64,000 nt of DNA from an uncultured Clostridia bacterium (GTDB taxonomy: Bacteria; Bacillota; Clostridia; UMGS1810): the NCBI GenBank assembly GCA_934481345.1, contig CAKSPF010000004.1:62001-126000 (forward strand), in the 5' to 3' direction. Below are positions 44,054-52,058 of the stretch, piece after piece (the first letter of the stretch is position 1; each line of letters opens with the position of its first letter). The position numbers and the translations under genes are program-made. The notes under the pieces are model-generated. The model saw only the letters and a program-made list of their open reading frames with translations, searched no databases and had not been told where the DNA came from.

Positions 44054-44145
44054 TAAAAATTTTGGCAAATAACGGAATTTTAAGTCAGAAAGCTATAAAA
44101 TGTGTAAAAATCAAAAAATTTATTCAAAAAATTACGCAAAAGGTA

Positions 44146-44174
44146 TTGAAAATAAATTTCATTTATTGTATAAT
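44146..44174 (+). promoter_or_regulatory. Promoter of the Etf-oxidase cluster
   Basis: TTGAAA (44146-44151), 17-bp spacer and perfect TATAAT (44169-44174). The -35 box lies inside a TGAAA-N5-TTTCA inverted repeat. Confidence 0.75.
44147..44161. promoter_or_regulatory. Candidate RpiR operator 1
   Basis: Inverted repeat TGAAA-ATAAA-TTTCA covering the -35 box of the cluster promoter. RpiR-family operators often have this half-site form. A repressor bound here would block RNA polymerase. Confidence 0.5.
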
Positions 44175-44197
44175 AAATCTGTAATTTATAAAATGTT

Positions 44198-44216
44198 TTT
44201 GAAAATTATTTTCAAA
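44198..44216. promoter_or_regulatory. Candidate RpiR operator 2
   Basis: Perfect 8-bp inverted repeat TTTGAAAA-TTA-TTTTCAAA about 24 bp downstream of the -10 box, ending just before the ribosome site. It shares the TGAAA/TTTCA core with operator 1, suggesting cooperative binding. It is too AT-rich and lacks the T run needed to be a terminator. Confidence 0.5.
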
Positions 44217-44229
44217 GAGGACTGTTAAT

Positions 44230-45639
44230 ATGAAAATTGTTGTCTGTGTCAAACCGGTCAAAGGCGATATAAATCCTTTTGATGAAAGCGCGCTTGAATT
44301 TGCCTTCGCAATACAAAATGCGGAAATAACCGTTGTCAGCATGGGGCCTGCTTCTTCGCTCTCAATGCTGAAAAAAATATCCCGTCTTCCGGTGAGCAGG
44401 CTCGTTCTTTTGTGTGACAATGCGTTTGCCGGGTCCGACACACTTGCAACTGGTTACATATTGTCAATTGCAATAAGGGAAATGAATCCGGAGCTCATAA
44501 TCTGCGGCAAACAAAGCATAGACGGCGATACTGCCCAGGTGGGAGTTCTGCTCTCGGCAATGCTCGGATATTCGCTTGTAACAAATGTTTTGGAAGCATC
44601 ATACAAAGGCGGAAAGCTTTTCGGCACAAGCCGCAGCACAGATAAACCGATAGAAAGCAAAACCGTTGTCACAGTTGAGAAAAGCCGCTATCTCAGATTT
44701 CCGAGTATCTTTTCAAAAGAAAAAGACGTTGAAATCAAAACAGCGTCCGATCTCGGCGTTGATTTGTCAAGATGCGGATTAAAAGGTTCGCCTACCGCGG
44801 TTTTAAAAACATATGAAAACGAAAGAGGCAGAAGAAACTGCAAATTTATTACATTCAATGAGCTTGCGGATGTAATCGCAGCCGCTAAGGCAAAAAAAAG
44901 AAGTGCAGAAAAACAGCAGATTTTCGAAAAAAAACTTGATGAAATCTGGATTGTTGACAATAAAACAGAAAAAATTGCACACACACTTGCAGACAGAGTA
45001 GTTGTCCTGCCGAAAATGCCCCCCGGCGAAATAGCGAAAGCGGCTGCCGAGAAAAAACCTAAGGTAATTCTGTGGGCAGCGGATGAATGGGGACGCGAGA
45101 ATGCGCCGATTGTTCAGGCAATACTGAAAACAGGACTTTGCGCCGACTGTACAAACCTTGAAACCGACGGCGAAAAGCTGTATATGTTCCGTCCTGCCGG
45201 TGCAGGAAACATAATAGCAAAAATAGAGTGTAAAACGCTCCCGGCAATGGCAACAGTACGATGCAGCGAAGAAGTTGAAAAAAACATAATTGTTTCCGCC
45301 GGAAAAGGCGTCACCGATTGCCTTGATACCGTCAAAGCCTTTGCATACGCTTTAAACGCAGAGCTGGGCGCTTCAAGAACAGTTGTGGACACGGGACTTG
45401 TGCCGTACCGAAACCAAATCGGTCTTACGGGAAAAAGCGTACACCCGTGCATTTACATAGCGTGCGGTATTTCCGGCGCGGTTCAGCACACCTGTGCAAT
45501 TGAGGATTCAGGTACCGTAATTGCCATCAACACCGACAAAAACGCAAAAATATTTGACTATGCGGACTACGGCGTTGTTGACGATTTTAAAAATATAGGT
45601 AAAACAATAGAACATATAAAACTTAACGGAGGTTGTTAA
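44230..45639 (+). CDS. Electron transfer flavoprotein, EtfB-EtfA fusion
   Basis: 469 residues. Residues 1 to about 225 are EtfB-like (KIVVCVKPV, AFAGSDTLAT, GKQSIDGDTAQVG). Residues about 235-469 are EtfA-like: TGLCADCTNLE, MATVR, VSAGKG, and the FAD-binding core VPYRNQIGLTGKSVHP, IACGISGAVQH, VIAINTDKNAKIFDYADYG. Separate EtfB plus EtfA usually total nearer 590 residues, so the EtfA N-terminal part is shortened. Etf proteins carry electrons between a flavin dehydrogenase and NAD(H), ferredoxin or quinone. First gene of the cluster; AGAGG precedes the ATG. Whether it bifurcates electrons cannot be decided here. Confidence 0.88.
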   Translation: MKIVVCVKPVKGDINPFDESALEFAFAIQNAEITVVSMGPASSLSMLKKISRLPVSRLVLLCDNAFAGSDTLATGYILSIAIREMNPELIICGKQSIDGDTAQVGVLLSAMLGYSLVTNVLEASYKGGKLFGTSRSTDKPIESKTVVTVEKSRYLRFPSIFSKEKDVEIKTASDLGVDLSRCGLKGSPTAVLKTYENERGRRNCKFITFNELADVIAAAKAKKRSAEKQQIFEKKLDEIWIVDNKTEKIAHTLADRVVVLPKMPPGEIAKAAAEKKPKVILWAADEWGRENAPIVQAILKTGLCADCTNLETDGEKLYMFRPAGAGNIIAKIECKTLPAMATVRCSEEVEKNIIVSAGKGVTDCLDTVKAFAYALNAELGASRTVVDTGLVPYRNQIGLTGKSVHPCIYIACGISGAVQHTCAIEDSGTVIAINTDKNAKIFDYADYGVVDDFKNIGKTIEHIKLNGGC

Positions 45640-45640
45640 A

Positions 45641-47059
45641 ATGAATGATTTTATGTTGGACATGATTTCAAGTGAGCTTGAGGATGCGGTGGGCAAAGAA
45701 AACTGCTCATTAAGAGACATCGACAAGCTTACCCACAGCGTAGACTACTTCTGGCTTTCCAGAATGTGGTCCGACAGAGGCTTAAAAATGCCGCAGGCAG
45801 ACTTTGTAGTTTCGCCCAAAGACGCAAAAGAAACCTCGGCTGTTCTCAAAATAGCCAATTACTACAAAATTCCCGTTACCACATGGGGCGGCGGCGGCGG
45901 TACCCAGGGCGGCGCAATCCCTGTAAGCGGCGGTATCGTACTTGATACCAAGAGAATGAACAAAATCTATGATTTCAATGAAAAAGGTATGTATGTAGAA
46001 TGCGGCACAGGCGCTATCTATAAGCACATTGAATGGGCTGCAAACGAAAAGGGCTATGCCACCATGCATTATCCGAGCTCCCTTACATGTTCAACCGTGG
46101 GCGGATTTCTGGCTCACAGAGGTATCGGCGTTGTATCCACAAAATACGGCAAAATCGACGACATGGTTCTCAAAATGGAGGTTGTTCTCCCGAACGGCGA
46201 TATAATAGAAACCTCGCCTGCTCCGAAGCATGCTGCCGGTCCGGATTTGAATCAGATATTTATCGGTTCGGAGGGTACACTCGGTATCATGACAAAGGCT
46301 CAGATAAGAATTTACGACCAGCCCGAAACAAGAAAATTCAGAGGATTCCTCTTCCAGAACATGACAGACGCTTTCTCGGCAAGCAGAGAAATCCTGCAAA
46401 AATTCAAGCCCTCCGTTATGCGTCTTTATGACGAGGCGGAAACAGCTTCCCTCATAAAGAAAATTGTCGGCGTTGAAAAGCCCGGCGCATTTATGAATAT
46501 AGCAATCGAAGGTGTTAAAGAACTCGTTGATGTAGAAGAAAAAATCCTTCTCGATACATTTAAAAAGTATCATGCAGAAGATCTCGGCAGCGAATACGGC
46601 GAAAAATGGTGGAAAGAAAAAATCACTTTCTTCTACCCCGGCCATATGATGGATTTGCCGCAGATGTTCGGTACAATGGATACTATCGCACCTTATGACA
46701 AAATCGAAAAGATTTACTGGGAAATGAAAAAAGCAATTGAAACCAACTTCCCGATGGCAAAATTCATTGCACACTTCTCTCACTGGTACGAGTGGGGCTG
46801 CATGATATACGACAGATTTATAGTTGATGATGTTCCGAAGGATCCGCACGAAGCATTAAAACTCCACAACGCAATATGGACATGCGGAGTAAGAACCGCA
46901 CTTGCAAACGGCGGTGTTGTAAACGACCATCACGGCGTCGGCATCAAACTCGGCAGACTCATGAAAGAACAGTACGGACCCGCTATGCAGGTGTTTGAAG
47001 GACTCAAAAAACAGCTTGACCCCAACGGCATAATGAATCCGTTTAAATTAGGCTTATAA
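45641..47059 (+). CDS. FAD-linked oxidase, GlcD/alkyl-DHAP synthase-like (VAO family)
   Basis: 472 residues. The FAD-binding domain has the pyrophosphate loop TTWGGGGGTQGG (about residues 80-92), then STVGGFLAHRGIGVVSTKYG and IGSEGTLGIMT. The C-terminal cap ends NGIMNPFKLG as in lactate/glycolate dehydrogenases. The VNDHHGVGIKLG segment resembles the HHG motif of alkyldihydroxyacetonephosphate synthase. Together with the Etf fusion and Fe-S protein it probably oxidises a 2-hydroxy acid or sugar alcohol derivative. One base separates it from the Etf stop, with GGAGG inside the Etf end. Confidence 0.88.
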   Translation: MNDFMLDMISSELEDAVGKENCSLRDIDKLTHSVDYFWLSRMWSDRGLKMPQADFVVSPKDAKETSAVLKIANYYKIPVTTWGGGGGTQGGAIPVSGGIVLDTKRMNKIYDFNEKGMYVECGTGAIYKHIEWAANEKGYATMHYPSSLTCSTVGGFLAHRGIGVVSTKYGKIDDMVLKMEVVLPNGDIIETSPAPKHAAGPDLNQIFIGSEGTLGIMTKAQIRIYDQPETRKFRGFLFQNMTDAFSASREILQKFKPSVMRLYDEAETASLIKKIVGVEKPGAFMNIAIEGVKELVDVEEKILLDTFKKYHAEDLGSEYGEKWWKEKITFFYPGHMMDLPQMFGTMDTIAPYDKIEKIYWEMKKAIETNFPMAKFIAHFSHWYEWGCMIYDRFIVDDVPKDPHEALKLHNAIWTCGVRTALANGGVVNDHHGVGIKLGRLMKEQYGPAMQVFEGLKKQLDPNGIMNPFKLGL

Positions 47060-47094
47060 AATATTAATCTGTCAAATTATTAGGAGGAATAAAA

Positions 47095-48189
47095 ATGCTG
47101 ATTTCACAAAAAAGTAAAGAAATTATAGACAGCTGCAGATTTTGCTGGATGTGCAGACATATATGCCCTATAGGAAACGCTACCGGTCAGGAGAGAAACA
47201 CGGCAAGAGCAAGAGCGCTTTCGCTTTCGCTTGTTACCAGAGGCGGTATGGACTACTCATCGGATGTTATAGACAACGTATACGAATGCGGTCTGTGCGG
47301 CGCATGTACGCAAGACTGCGCTACAGGCTGGGATCCTGTTGTATTCACCAAGGAAGCACGTCTTGCGGCAGCAATGGACGGTAAAACTCCGGAATACATA
47401 AAACCGCTTATAGAAAATGTTATGGAAACAGGCAATATCTACGGCAAAAAAGACATTTCCGATAAACTCAAGGCAAAAATCAATTCACTTCCGAAAGAGG
47501 CAGACACACTGCTGTTCCTCGGCAGTGACGCAAGATACATTGATGACGAAGCCGCAGTAAAAGCAATTGAACTTTTGGAAAAAGCAGGCGTAAGCTTCAC
47601 GGCTTTGTGCGACGAGCCCGACAGCGGATACGCTCTTGACACACTCATAGGCGCTGCCGAAGAAACAAGACAGACTATGATAGAAACTGCAAAGAAGCTT
47701 AACTATAAGACAATAGTTGCTTATGATCCCGCAGACGCAAAGGTATTTCTGCGCGAATACAAAGAGTGGAACATTGATCTTAAAGCAAATGTAAAAACCT
47801 TTACAAGCTTTGTAAACGGACTTATCAAAGACGGAAGCCTCAAAGTCAAGAAATCCGATACCGTATATACATTCCAGGATCCGAGCCTTCTTGCACGCGA
47901 CCTTGAAGAAACTGACGATGCAAGAGATATTTTAAATGCCTGTGGAAAAATTTCCGATATGCTTCTTGCCGGCAAAGCAACCGTATGGGCAGGAAATCTC
48001 ATATTAAATGAGTACCTCCCCGACGTTATGAAGCTTACGGCAGAAAGACGCTGGGAAAACACAGAATATGCAAAGGCTGACGTTCTCGTAACGGCATATC
48101 CTGCCGAGCATGTGCTCCTTTCAAAGACCATGCCCGAAGGCAAAAAGATAATGACCGTTGAAGAAGTCGTTTTAAGCGCTTTGAATTAA
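47095..48189 (+). CDS. 2x[4Fe-4S] protein with degenerate CCG domains (GlpC/HdrD-like)
   Basis: 364 residues. Two ferredoxin-type clusters near the N-terminus: C14, C17, C20, C24 and C65, C68, C71, C75. The C-terminal 250 residues align in pattern with two CCG domains of HdrB/HdrD/GlpC proteins (TALCDEPDSGYALD, FQDPSLLAR), but nearly all cysteines are lost, including the usual CP-C pair. So it can carry electrons through two cubanes but should not hold the CCG-type cluster. AGGAGG precedes the ATG. It is likely the electron-transfer subunit between oxidase and Etf. Confidence 0.85.
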   Translation: MLISQKSKEIIDSCRFCWMCRHICPIGNATGQERNTARARALSLSLVTRGGMDYSSDVIDNVYECGLCGACTQDCATGWDPVVFTKEARLAAAMDGKTPEYIKPLIENVMETGNIYGKKDISDKLKAKINSLPKEADTLLFLGSDARYIDDEAAVKAIELLEKAGVSFTALCDEPDSGYALDTLIGAAEETRQTMIETAKKLNYKTIVAYDPADAKVFLREYKEWNIDLKANVKTFTSFVNGLIKDGSLKVKKSDTVYTFQDPSLLARDLEETDDARDILNACGKISDMLLAGKATVWAGNLILNEYLPDVMKLTAERRWENTEYAKADVLVTAYPAEHVLLSKTMPEGKKIMTVEEVVLSALN

Positions 48190-48216
48190 TTTCGTTTAAT
48201 TTGAATATCAAAAATT

Positions 48217-48247
48217 ATGAGCAGTTACTTTCAATGTAACTGCTCAT
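48217..48247. terminator. 12-bp hairpin between the Fe-S gene and the kinase gene
   Basis: Perfect inverted repeat ATGAGCAGTTAC/GTAACTGCTCAT (48217-48228, 48236-48247) with a 7-base loop. No T run follows on the + strand; a short T stretch follows on the - strand. It may attenuate, process or stabilise the transcript ahead of the kinase gene. Confidence 0.45.
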
Positions 48248-48290
48248 ATGATATACTTATATATATCAATCAGTAAAAGGAATGATAACA

Positions 48291-49763
48291 ATGAAATATG
48301 TATTGGGAATAGATTTCGGCGGAGGTTCGTCCAAAGCAACCCTTCTCTGCGAAAACGGAGAAATTGCCGCAGTAAATTCGGTAGAGTACCCTACCCTTTA
48401 CCCTGCCGAGGGATACGTTGAGCAAAACCCCGATGACTGGTACAGCGCCGCCGTGGAGAATATCAAAGCAGTTATTCAAAAAAGCGGTGTAAATCCACAG
48501 GATATTGCAGCCGTCGGACTTGACGCAGCAACTCATACCGCAGTTTTAACGGATGAAGATTTCAATGTGCTCTGCCCGTCTGTGTACTGGACTGACATCC
48601 GCAGCGTAAAAGAAGTCGAATATCTGAAACAAAATTACAGTGAAATTATAAATAAACAGGTGCTGCACAGCCCCGGAACAATCTGGACGCTTCCTCAGCT
48701 TATGTGGATTAAAGCAAATAAACCTGAAATATGGAATAAAGTCGGAAAAATAATGTTTGCCAAAGATTACGTCCGCCACCTTCTTACAGGCGACTATGTA
48801 ACTGATTTCATAGAGGCTCAGGGCAGCATGATGTTTGATTTTAATACTTTGAGCTGGTCTGAGGAGCTCTGCGGTATATTGGAGCTTGATGTTTCAAAGC
48901 TTCCGCAAATCGTCGCTCCGACCGATGTAATAGGCTCCGTCACGGCAAAAGCCGCCAAGGATACCGGTCTTGCCGAGGGCACAAAGGTTATATGCGGCAC
49001 GACCGATACCGCACTTGAAGTTTTTGCATCAGGCGCAATAAAGCCGGGCGATATGACAATCAAGCTCGCAACAGCAGGCAGAATATGCACAATTACCGAT
49101 AAATTTTACCCCGATGAGCACATTATAAACTACTCGCATGTAATAAAAGGTCTGTGCTATCCGGGAACTGCCACCAAAGCCTGCGCGTCCTCATACCGCT
49201 GGTACCGCGATACCTTTGACGGCGACTACAAAACTCTTGACCGCGGCGCAGAAAACATTCCGCTCGGTTCTGACGGGCTTATCTTCCACCCGTACTTAAA
49301 CGGCGAACTTACCCCCTACGGCGATACAAAGCTGTGCGGCAGCTTTGTCGGAATAAGGGCTTCGCATACTAAAGCCCACTTCACAAGAGCCGTTCTGGAG
49401 GGTGTTGCATTTTCACTTTTGGACTGCAAAAACTATCTTACGTCCAAGGGCATTAAATTAAATAACAAGGCGGCTATAATAGGCGGCGGCTCATACAGTC
49501 CGCTGTGGCGCCAAATAGTTGCAGATATTCTGGATATTACGCTTGTACAATATGAAAACAGTGACTCTTCGCTCGGGAGCGCAATTCTTGCCGGGATTTC
49601 TTCGGGAATATTTGCCGATTTTGAAAGCGGTGTAAAAAATTGCATAAAACAAGTTTCGGTAACAGCTCCGAATCCGCAGAACACTGAAAAATATGCAAAA
49701 ATATTCAAAAAGTATAAGCTTATACAAAAAACTCTCGAAACAGTATACCACAGTGATTTTTAA
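48291..49763 (+). CDS. FGGY-family carbohydrate kinase (xylulokinase-like)
   Basis: 490 residues. N-terminal phosphate loop YVLGIDFGGGSSKATL, VGLDAATHTAVL, YWTDIRS, then CGTTDTALEVFASG and C-terminal ADP-binding IIGGGSYSPLWRQIVAD. FGGY kinases phosphorylate xylulose, ribulose, glycerol and similar polyols. The segment around GLDAATHTAV departs from the GLDGQMHG typical of xylulokinase, so the substrate is uncertain. The ATG at 48291 is preferred over 48282 for ribosome-site spacing (AAAAGG). It probably makes the phosphorylated effector or substrate of the RpiR-linked pathway. Confidence 0.85.
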   Translation: MKYVLGIDFGGGSSKATLLCENGEIAAVNSVEYPTLYPAEGYVEQNPDDWYSAAVENIKAVIQKSGVNPQDIAAVGLDAATHTAVLTDEDFNVLCPSVYWTDIRSVKEVEYLKQNYSEIINKQVLHSPGTIWTLPQLMWIKANKPEIWNKVGKIMFAKDYVRHLLTGDYVTDFIEAQGSMMFDFNTLSWSEELCGILELDVSKLPQIVAPTDVIGSVTAKAAKDTGLAEGTKVICGTTDTALEVFASGAIKPGDMTIKLATAGRICTITDKFYPDEHIINYSHVIKGLCYPGTATKACASSYRWYRDTFDGDYKTLDRGAENIPLGSDGLIFHPYLNGELTPYGDTKLCGSFVGIRASHTKAHFTRAVLEGVAFSLLDCKNYLTSKGIKLNNKAAIIGGGSYSPLWRQIVADILDITLVQYENSDSSLGSAILAGISSGIFADFESGVKNCIKQVSVTAPNPQNTEKYAKIFKKYKLIQKTLETVYHSDF

Positions 49764-49770
49764 TACAAAA

Positions 49771-49820
49771 ATATATAGCAGCAAAACAAATTAAAATCGT
49801 TTTGCTGCTATATATTTTTT
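49771..49820. terminator. Bidirectional terminator after the kinase gene
   Basis: A perfect 17-bp stem (49771-49787, 49799-49815) followed by T residues on the + strand and by A/T on the other side, between convergent genes. It closes the Etf cluster. Confidence 0.92.
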
Positions 49821-49824
49821 GTTA

Positions 49825-51816
49825 TTATTGAATTTCAAGCTCTGCATTTGAGCTGTATGGTTTTAAATTATTAAAATCATCTAAGAAAAATATCTTATAA
49901 GCTGCGTTTGTTAAATCCATTCCGGCAAAGTCAACCTCAAGCGTTGAATCGTTTGTACCCACCGGAGCCGTTGCAGATGCAATTTTAGCTGCAAGCAAAG
50001 AGTCACCCTTGTATGCTGCCACAATGACTTTTACGGTTTTTTCACTGTTTAAGTTGTGGCTTGTGTAGCTTACGGTGGCCTTTGCGTTGCTGATAGCAAC
50101 ACCGCCGTTTACAAATATCAAACCGTCCGCACCCGGCATTGCTCTGAAATTTGAGAATGTCGGCTCAACTATAGCATTTGTGCCGTCACCGCCTCTTCCG
50201 CTTACTTTAATTGTAGTTAATTTTGATTCATTAAATATGGCAGGTACTGTTGTAACAAATTCGCTCGCAACTCCGTTTTTGTAAGCCTTGATTATTTCAC
50301 CGTCAATTGCACAGTGAACTTCATTTGCTTTTTTGTTTATTATCAACTGCACAGTATAAGTTCTGCCAAGCTCCATACCGGCAATTTTCTCGCTGTCTAC
50401 AGTGTACCCCGTACCAAGGATTGTTCCGTATATTGCGTTGCTGTTTGTGGGTACGCAAATACCGTTTGCATTGCCGAATATCTGCATAAATGCTTTGTCG
50501 TTAAAGAATATCTGGCTTAAATAGTAATTGTTATTTCCGGTTAACTTTATACTCTCTTTATCTGCCCATGCTTCTGACTTCTCAAATTTATAGTCAAAAG
50601 AAATTGTAAATACATCTCCAAGCTTTGATAAATCAATAGCTGTAGGTAAATTAAATTTTGCCGTCGCCGTATTATTATAATCTTTGTACTTAGTACTGAG
50701 TTTAAATCCGTTTTCGACGCTGTCAACACGGTCATAAGTCGTAGTTCCCGTTGTTGTAAATGTTCCCGTCACCTTCTGAATTAAGCTTACTGCTTCTGCT
50801 TTTTCAAGCACATAATACGAATAAATGCCGTTTGCACCGCCGAGAACGAGCACATCGCCGTCTGCGGCATTTCCCGTTCTTTCGGTTGTTAAATCGCTCT
50901 GATATATTTTCTTAAAGGCTGCATTTGTATTTATACAGTTAAGTATATTTCCTGCCGTCATGCTGCCTGTAAAAGCAACATTTTCGGTGTCAACTGTTAT
51001 TTTACTGTTTGCCGAGCTCAAAGTTGGTTTTGCAGTATCTGTGCTGACATTTTCACTTCCGACAGTAACCTTAACGTTGTCTATATATACCTCTTGTGTA
51101 TTGCCCGTATCAGTCGGGAAACACATTGCGGAACGTGCTGCAGCTGCAGTTACATCAAATCCTTTTTCAAAGTCACTGCTTGCTATATCCGATTTTGTCG
51201 TCGTTTTAGGTGTTGTCATATTATCAACGTATATATACATTTTATCCGTTGCTTTAATCGGAAAAACTATTCGTACACGATGCCACTTATTTGTGCTGTT
51301 CATGTTGTAATATGTTGATTTATTCTGACTGTATTTTTGATCATATGGTGTGGCATTAATGCTTGCAGCTACAGTTGCCGAATACGCCTTGTTTGCTTCT
51401 CCGGTAAATCTTACTGCAACAGATGAAGTGTCATTTGCAAAATACACGTCAAATTCATATGTAAGATAGTCATAACCCTTTTGAGCTTTAATTAATGAAG
51501 CATAATTAAAATAAGCTTTTTTAGAACCGGTAGCTGTTGCTGTATCAGAATTGATAATTCCCATCGCTGTATCGCTTTCCGATTTTTGCGGAGCTGCTGC
51601 ACCGAATGTTGCTATTCCGGAATCTGCCGTAACATCAATTGTAGTATTCGACACCTCTGTTCCACTTACATCTTTTGCCGGAACTTTCCACCGGTTTGTT
51701 GAACCGTCATAGCTGAAAAGAACCACATCGCCGTCTGCCGCAAAGCTGATTGCAGGCACACAAAATACGCTGCTTACAATAAGCAAAAACGTGAGAATAA
51801 AACTGATTTTTTTCAT
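49825..51816 (-). CDS. Large secreted beta-rich protein, unknown function
   Basis: 663 residues. A signal peptide (KKISF, hydrophobic 7-22, then AISFA-ADG) is followed by a lectin/laminin-G-like beta domain (about 30-255), an Ig-like or SLH-associated domain (about 265-340, KITVDTENVAF through DGDVLVLGGANG), a second lectin-like domain (about 355-560), and a C-terminal domain ending YKIFFLDDFNNLKP, a type often seen at the ends of clostridial surface and glycan-active enzymes. No LPXTG, SLH repeats, lipobox or catalytic motif is seen. It may bind a glycan or the cell surface (inference). GGGAGG precedes the ATG. The 242 bases upstream hold no other gene. Confidence 0.75.
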   Translation of the reverse strand: MKKISFILTFLLIVSSVFCVPAISFAADGDVVLFSYDGSTNRWKVPAKDVSGTEVSNTTIDVTADSGIATFGAAAPQKSESDTAMGIINSDTATATGSKKAYFNYASLIKAQKGYDYLTYEFDVYFANDTSSVAVRFTGEANKAYSATVAASINATPYDQKYSQNKSTYYNMNSTNKWHRVRIVFPIKATDKMYIYVDNMTTPKTTTKSDIASSDFEKGFDVTAAAARSAMCFPTDTGNTQEVYIDNVKVTVGSENVSTDTAKPTLSSANSKITVDTENVAFTGSMTAGNILNCINTNAAFKKIYQSDLTTERTGNAADGDVLVLGGANGIYSYYVLEKAEAVSLIQKVTGTFTTTGTTTYDRVDSVENGFKLSTKYKDYNNTATAKFNLPTAIDLSKLGDVFTISFDYKFEKSEAWADKESIKLTGNNNYYLSQIFFNDKAFMQIFGNANGICVPTNSNAIYGTILGTGYTVDSEKIAGMELGRTYTVQLIINKKANEVHCAIDGEIIKAYKNGVASEFVTTVPAIFNESKLTTIKVSGRGGDGTNAIVEPTFSNFRAMPGADGLIFVNGGVAISNAKATVSYTSHNLNSEKTVKVIVAAYKGDSLLAAKIASATAPVGTNDSTLEVDFAGMDLTNAAYKIFFLDDFNNLKPYSSNAELEIQ

Positions 51817-51985
51817 AATTAAATTCCTCCCAATCTCATTAATCCATTATGCAAATATAGTATATCATCATTGATTTTAATCCGCTATTTGCAATTTAAA
51901 CAAAAACCAAAAAAAAATATTGTGCACTTAAAACACTTCTGTTTTTTTGTAAGCATGTCATGTGTTTATGTTGCTGATTTTTAGC

Positions 51986-52029
51986 AAAAAAATCCCGCAG
52001 TTTCTATGTGTTTGTCATAAAAACTGCGG
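51986..52029 (-). terminator. Terminator of the acyl-CoA synthetase-like gene
   Basis: CCGCAGTTT/AAACTGCGG stem (51995-52003, 52021-52029) with a T run on the - strand. Confidence 0.82.
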
Positions 52030-52058
52030 AATTTATCTTTGTTTTTTTATATTATAAT

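Noticed and set aside
44198..44216. The inverted repeat before the Etf gene as a terminator or riboswitch
   Set aside because: It has no G-C rich stem and no T run, and the 45-base leader is too short for an aptamer. An operator is more likely.
48291..49763. Naming the kinase xylB (xylulokinase)
   Set aside because: The GLDAATHTAV segment departs from the xylulokinase signature and no xylA or xylose genes are nearby. Left at family level.
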